Source: Methanosarcinales archaeon (GTDB taxonomy: Archaea; Halobacteriota; Syntropharchaeia; Alkanophagales; Methanospirareceae). Taken from it: a stretch of DNA of 6,287 nucleotides. A program made the position numbers and the translations under genes. Every line of letters starts with the position of its first letter. Position 1 is the stretch's first letter. A model generated the notes under the pieces. It was given only the letters and a program-made list of their open reading frames with translations. It was not told the origin of the DNA and did no database searches. Location of the stretch: contig JAUXGS010000057.1 in NCBI GenBank assembly GCA_030621945.1, positions 1-6,287 on the forward strand. Direction: 5' to 3'. Of the stretch, positions 5,489-6,287 are shown one piece after another.

Positions 5489-6136
5489 ATGACCGTGATA
5501 ACAACTGAAGAGGACTCTGTTATGCCAGAAGGGCAAGAAATAAAAAAAGTAGTTGAGGAGGATTTACAAGGTCATTATGCGTTTCCGGTCATAGTAAATG
5601 AGGATATATGTTGCGGATGCCAGGTATGTGAGGCGGCGTGTGAAAACAAAAGCATCAGTTTTGACGAGAAAAAGGGTGTTGTGACAATAAATGAAATAGC
5701 TTGTAAAGGTTGTGGTGCTTGCGTAGCTGTATGTCCATCAGGGGCGCTATCTCAAAGATACCTCCGCGGTGAACAAGTTTTTGCTGCTATTGATTCTGAC
5801 AGAGACATAGAATCATGTGAGTTGTGTCCACCATCGGTGACAGTGGAGTTTGAAGCACCGGGGCAGGAGAAGAGATTAATCGGATTAGTGTGTGCGGCAC
5901 ATGCCGACCCGTTCATTATTTTAAGGTGCTTTGAATCAGGTGCCGATGGCGTTATAGTGATAAATTGTTGTTCTGGTAGTAAAAGGGATAGGGAAAGAGC
6001 AGGAAAGAGTGTGAGAATAACAAAAGAACTTATGGAGACACTGGGAATGAACCCGGAAAGAGTCCATCTGGAATGGATTTCTCCTTTAGAGCCCGGATTT
6101 GATAAAAAGATGGCTGAATTTGTCAGTCGCATATAA
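5489..6136 (+). CDS. 2[4Fe-4S] ferredoxin (HdrA C-terminal type) fused to a degenerate MvhD-like domain
   Basis: The 215-residue protein probably carries electrons between the F420 oxidoreductase encoded just upstream and an Hdr-type or other partner. Residues 36-101 form a two-cluster ferredoxin with CCGCQVCEAAC (Cys41, 44, 47, 51) and CKGCGACVAVCPSGAL (Cys72, 75, 78, 82). The run through QRYLRGEQVFAAI resembles the C-terminus of HdrA. Residues 130-215 resemble the second half of MvhD: LVCAAHADPFIILRCF aligns with its C-S-G-R-x-D-P region, GADGVIVINCC with its G-C-H region, and GMNPERVHLEWISPLEPGF with its tail. The usual first C-x2-C and the C-H-Y motif are absent or shifted; a CELC at 110-113 might stand in. 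I chose ATG 5489, preceded by GTGAT at a six-base spacing; an in-frame TTG at 5474 would add five residues. No HdrA, HdrB or HdrC gene is visible. Confidence 0.82.
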   Translation: MTVITTEEDSVMPEGQEIKKVVEEDLQGHYAFPVIVNEDICCGCQVCEAACENKSISFDEKKGVVTINEIACKGCGACVAVCPSGALSQRYLRGEQVFAAIDSDRDIESCELCPPSVTVEFEAPGQEKRLIGLVCAAHADPFIILRCFESGADGVIVINCCSGSKRDRERAGKSVRITKELMETLGMNPERVHLEWISPLEPGFDKKMAEFVSRI

Positions 6137-6183
6137 GGAGAAAATATAAAGCAGGGCCATAGATATAATATATAGTTAAGAAC
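6137..6183. other. Short AT-rich spacer after the redox pair
   Basis: This stretch contains GATATAATATATAG (near 6160-6173) and no clear terminator. I see no tRNA, repeat array or gene in it. Confidence 0.4.
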
Positions 6184-6217
6184 CTAGAATAATATACTTT
6201 TAACCTCCTCGTCTAGG
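6183..6217. repeat. Inverted repeat CCTAGA-N23-TCTAGG
   Basis: CCTAGA (6183-6188) and TCTAGG (6212-6217) are perfect inverted copies 23 bases apart. They overlap the stop region of the possible minus-strand partial gene. No T-run follows on either strand to make a clear terminator, so this may be chance. Confidence 0.2.
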
Positions 6218-6285
6218 AAAGTATTTATCCATTTCTCAGCGTATGATAGAGAACTTGAATGACGAATGAATGTTTCCCTGATTGT
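6184..6285 (-). CDS. Possible 3' end of an unrecognised gene entering from the right edge (partial)
   Basis: A minus-strand frame is open from the window edge to a TAG at 6186-6184 and gives 33 residues, including SLSYAEKWINTFLDEEVK and ending SILF. The composition looks like a soluble helical protein C-terminus, but I recognise no family. A run of this length without a stop is not rare by chance, so the evidence is weak. If real, it would converge on the ferredoxin/MvhD-like gene with a 47-base gap. Confidence 0.3.
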   Translation of the reverse strand, partial: TIRETFIRHSSSLSYAEKWINTFLDEEVKSILF

Positions 6286-6287
6286 GG

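Noticed and set aside
1..6287. CRISPR array, tRNA, rRNA or insertion sequence
   Set aside because: I saw no regularly spaced repeats, no tRNA-like cloverleaf with the expected conserved arms, and no transposase motifs or paired terminal repeats.

Overview
The window looks archaeal, most likely from a methanogenic or methane/alkane-oxidising euryarchaeal lineage. Three things support this: genes for membrane and stalk subunits of an A-type (archaeal V-like) ATP synthase, a coenzyme-F420 oxidoreductase of the FpoF/FrhB family, and a protein joining an HdrA-like ferredoxin module to an MvhD-like tail. Control signals are archaeal too: TATA boxes, one gene that looks leaderless, and Shine-Dalgarno sites of the GGAGGTGA type. 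An ANME-1/Syntrophoarchaeum-like host would fit the FrhB plus Hdr/Mvh mosaic, but that is inference.

Layout: (1) bases 1-316 are mostly regulatory. A gene of unknown function may run leftward off the window edge (1-78), behind a well-formed BRE/TATA element at 189-205 and a hairpin or operator at 144-160. Facing right are a TATA box at 272-280 and a perfect 15-bp palindrome at 290-304. (2) Two small membrane-protein genes face right (317-544, 548-763); the first resembles AtpZ of F-type ATP synthase operons. (3) They converge on, and overlap by 41 bp, the leftward operon atpI-atpK-atpC (4304 down to 723). (4) A short AT-rich divergent promoter region (4314-4397) follows. (5) Rightward lie an FpoF/FrhB-like gene (4398-5471) and a ferredoxin/MvhD-like gene (5489-6136), probably co-transcribed. 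(6) The last 150 bases hold no recognised gene, only a short open frame entering from the right edge on the minus strand.

How they work together: subunits I (stator, ion half-channel), K (rotor ring) and C (rotor-ring socket) form the ion-conducting half of the ATPase. The catalytic head and peripheral-stalk genes (A, B, D, E, F, H) are absent, and E is missing from its usual place between K and C. Subunit K keeps one ion-binding carboxylate per four helices, and its ligand set matches the Na+ site of the Enterococcus hirae NtpK ring. The redox pair opposite would pass electrons between F420 and an Hdr-type or other iron-sulfur partner in the cytoplasm. Sharing a divergent promoter region with the ATPase genes is suggestive of linked energy metabolism, not proof.

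Most notable points: the Na+-type single-carboxylate K subunit, the split operon with an AtpZ-like gene beside an A-type ATPase, the degenerate MvhD-like tail, the incomplete second Fe-S motif in the FrhB-like protein, and the palindrome at the predicted start of the AtpZ-like transcript.
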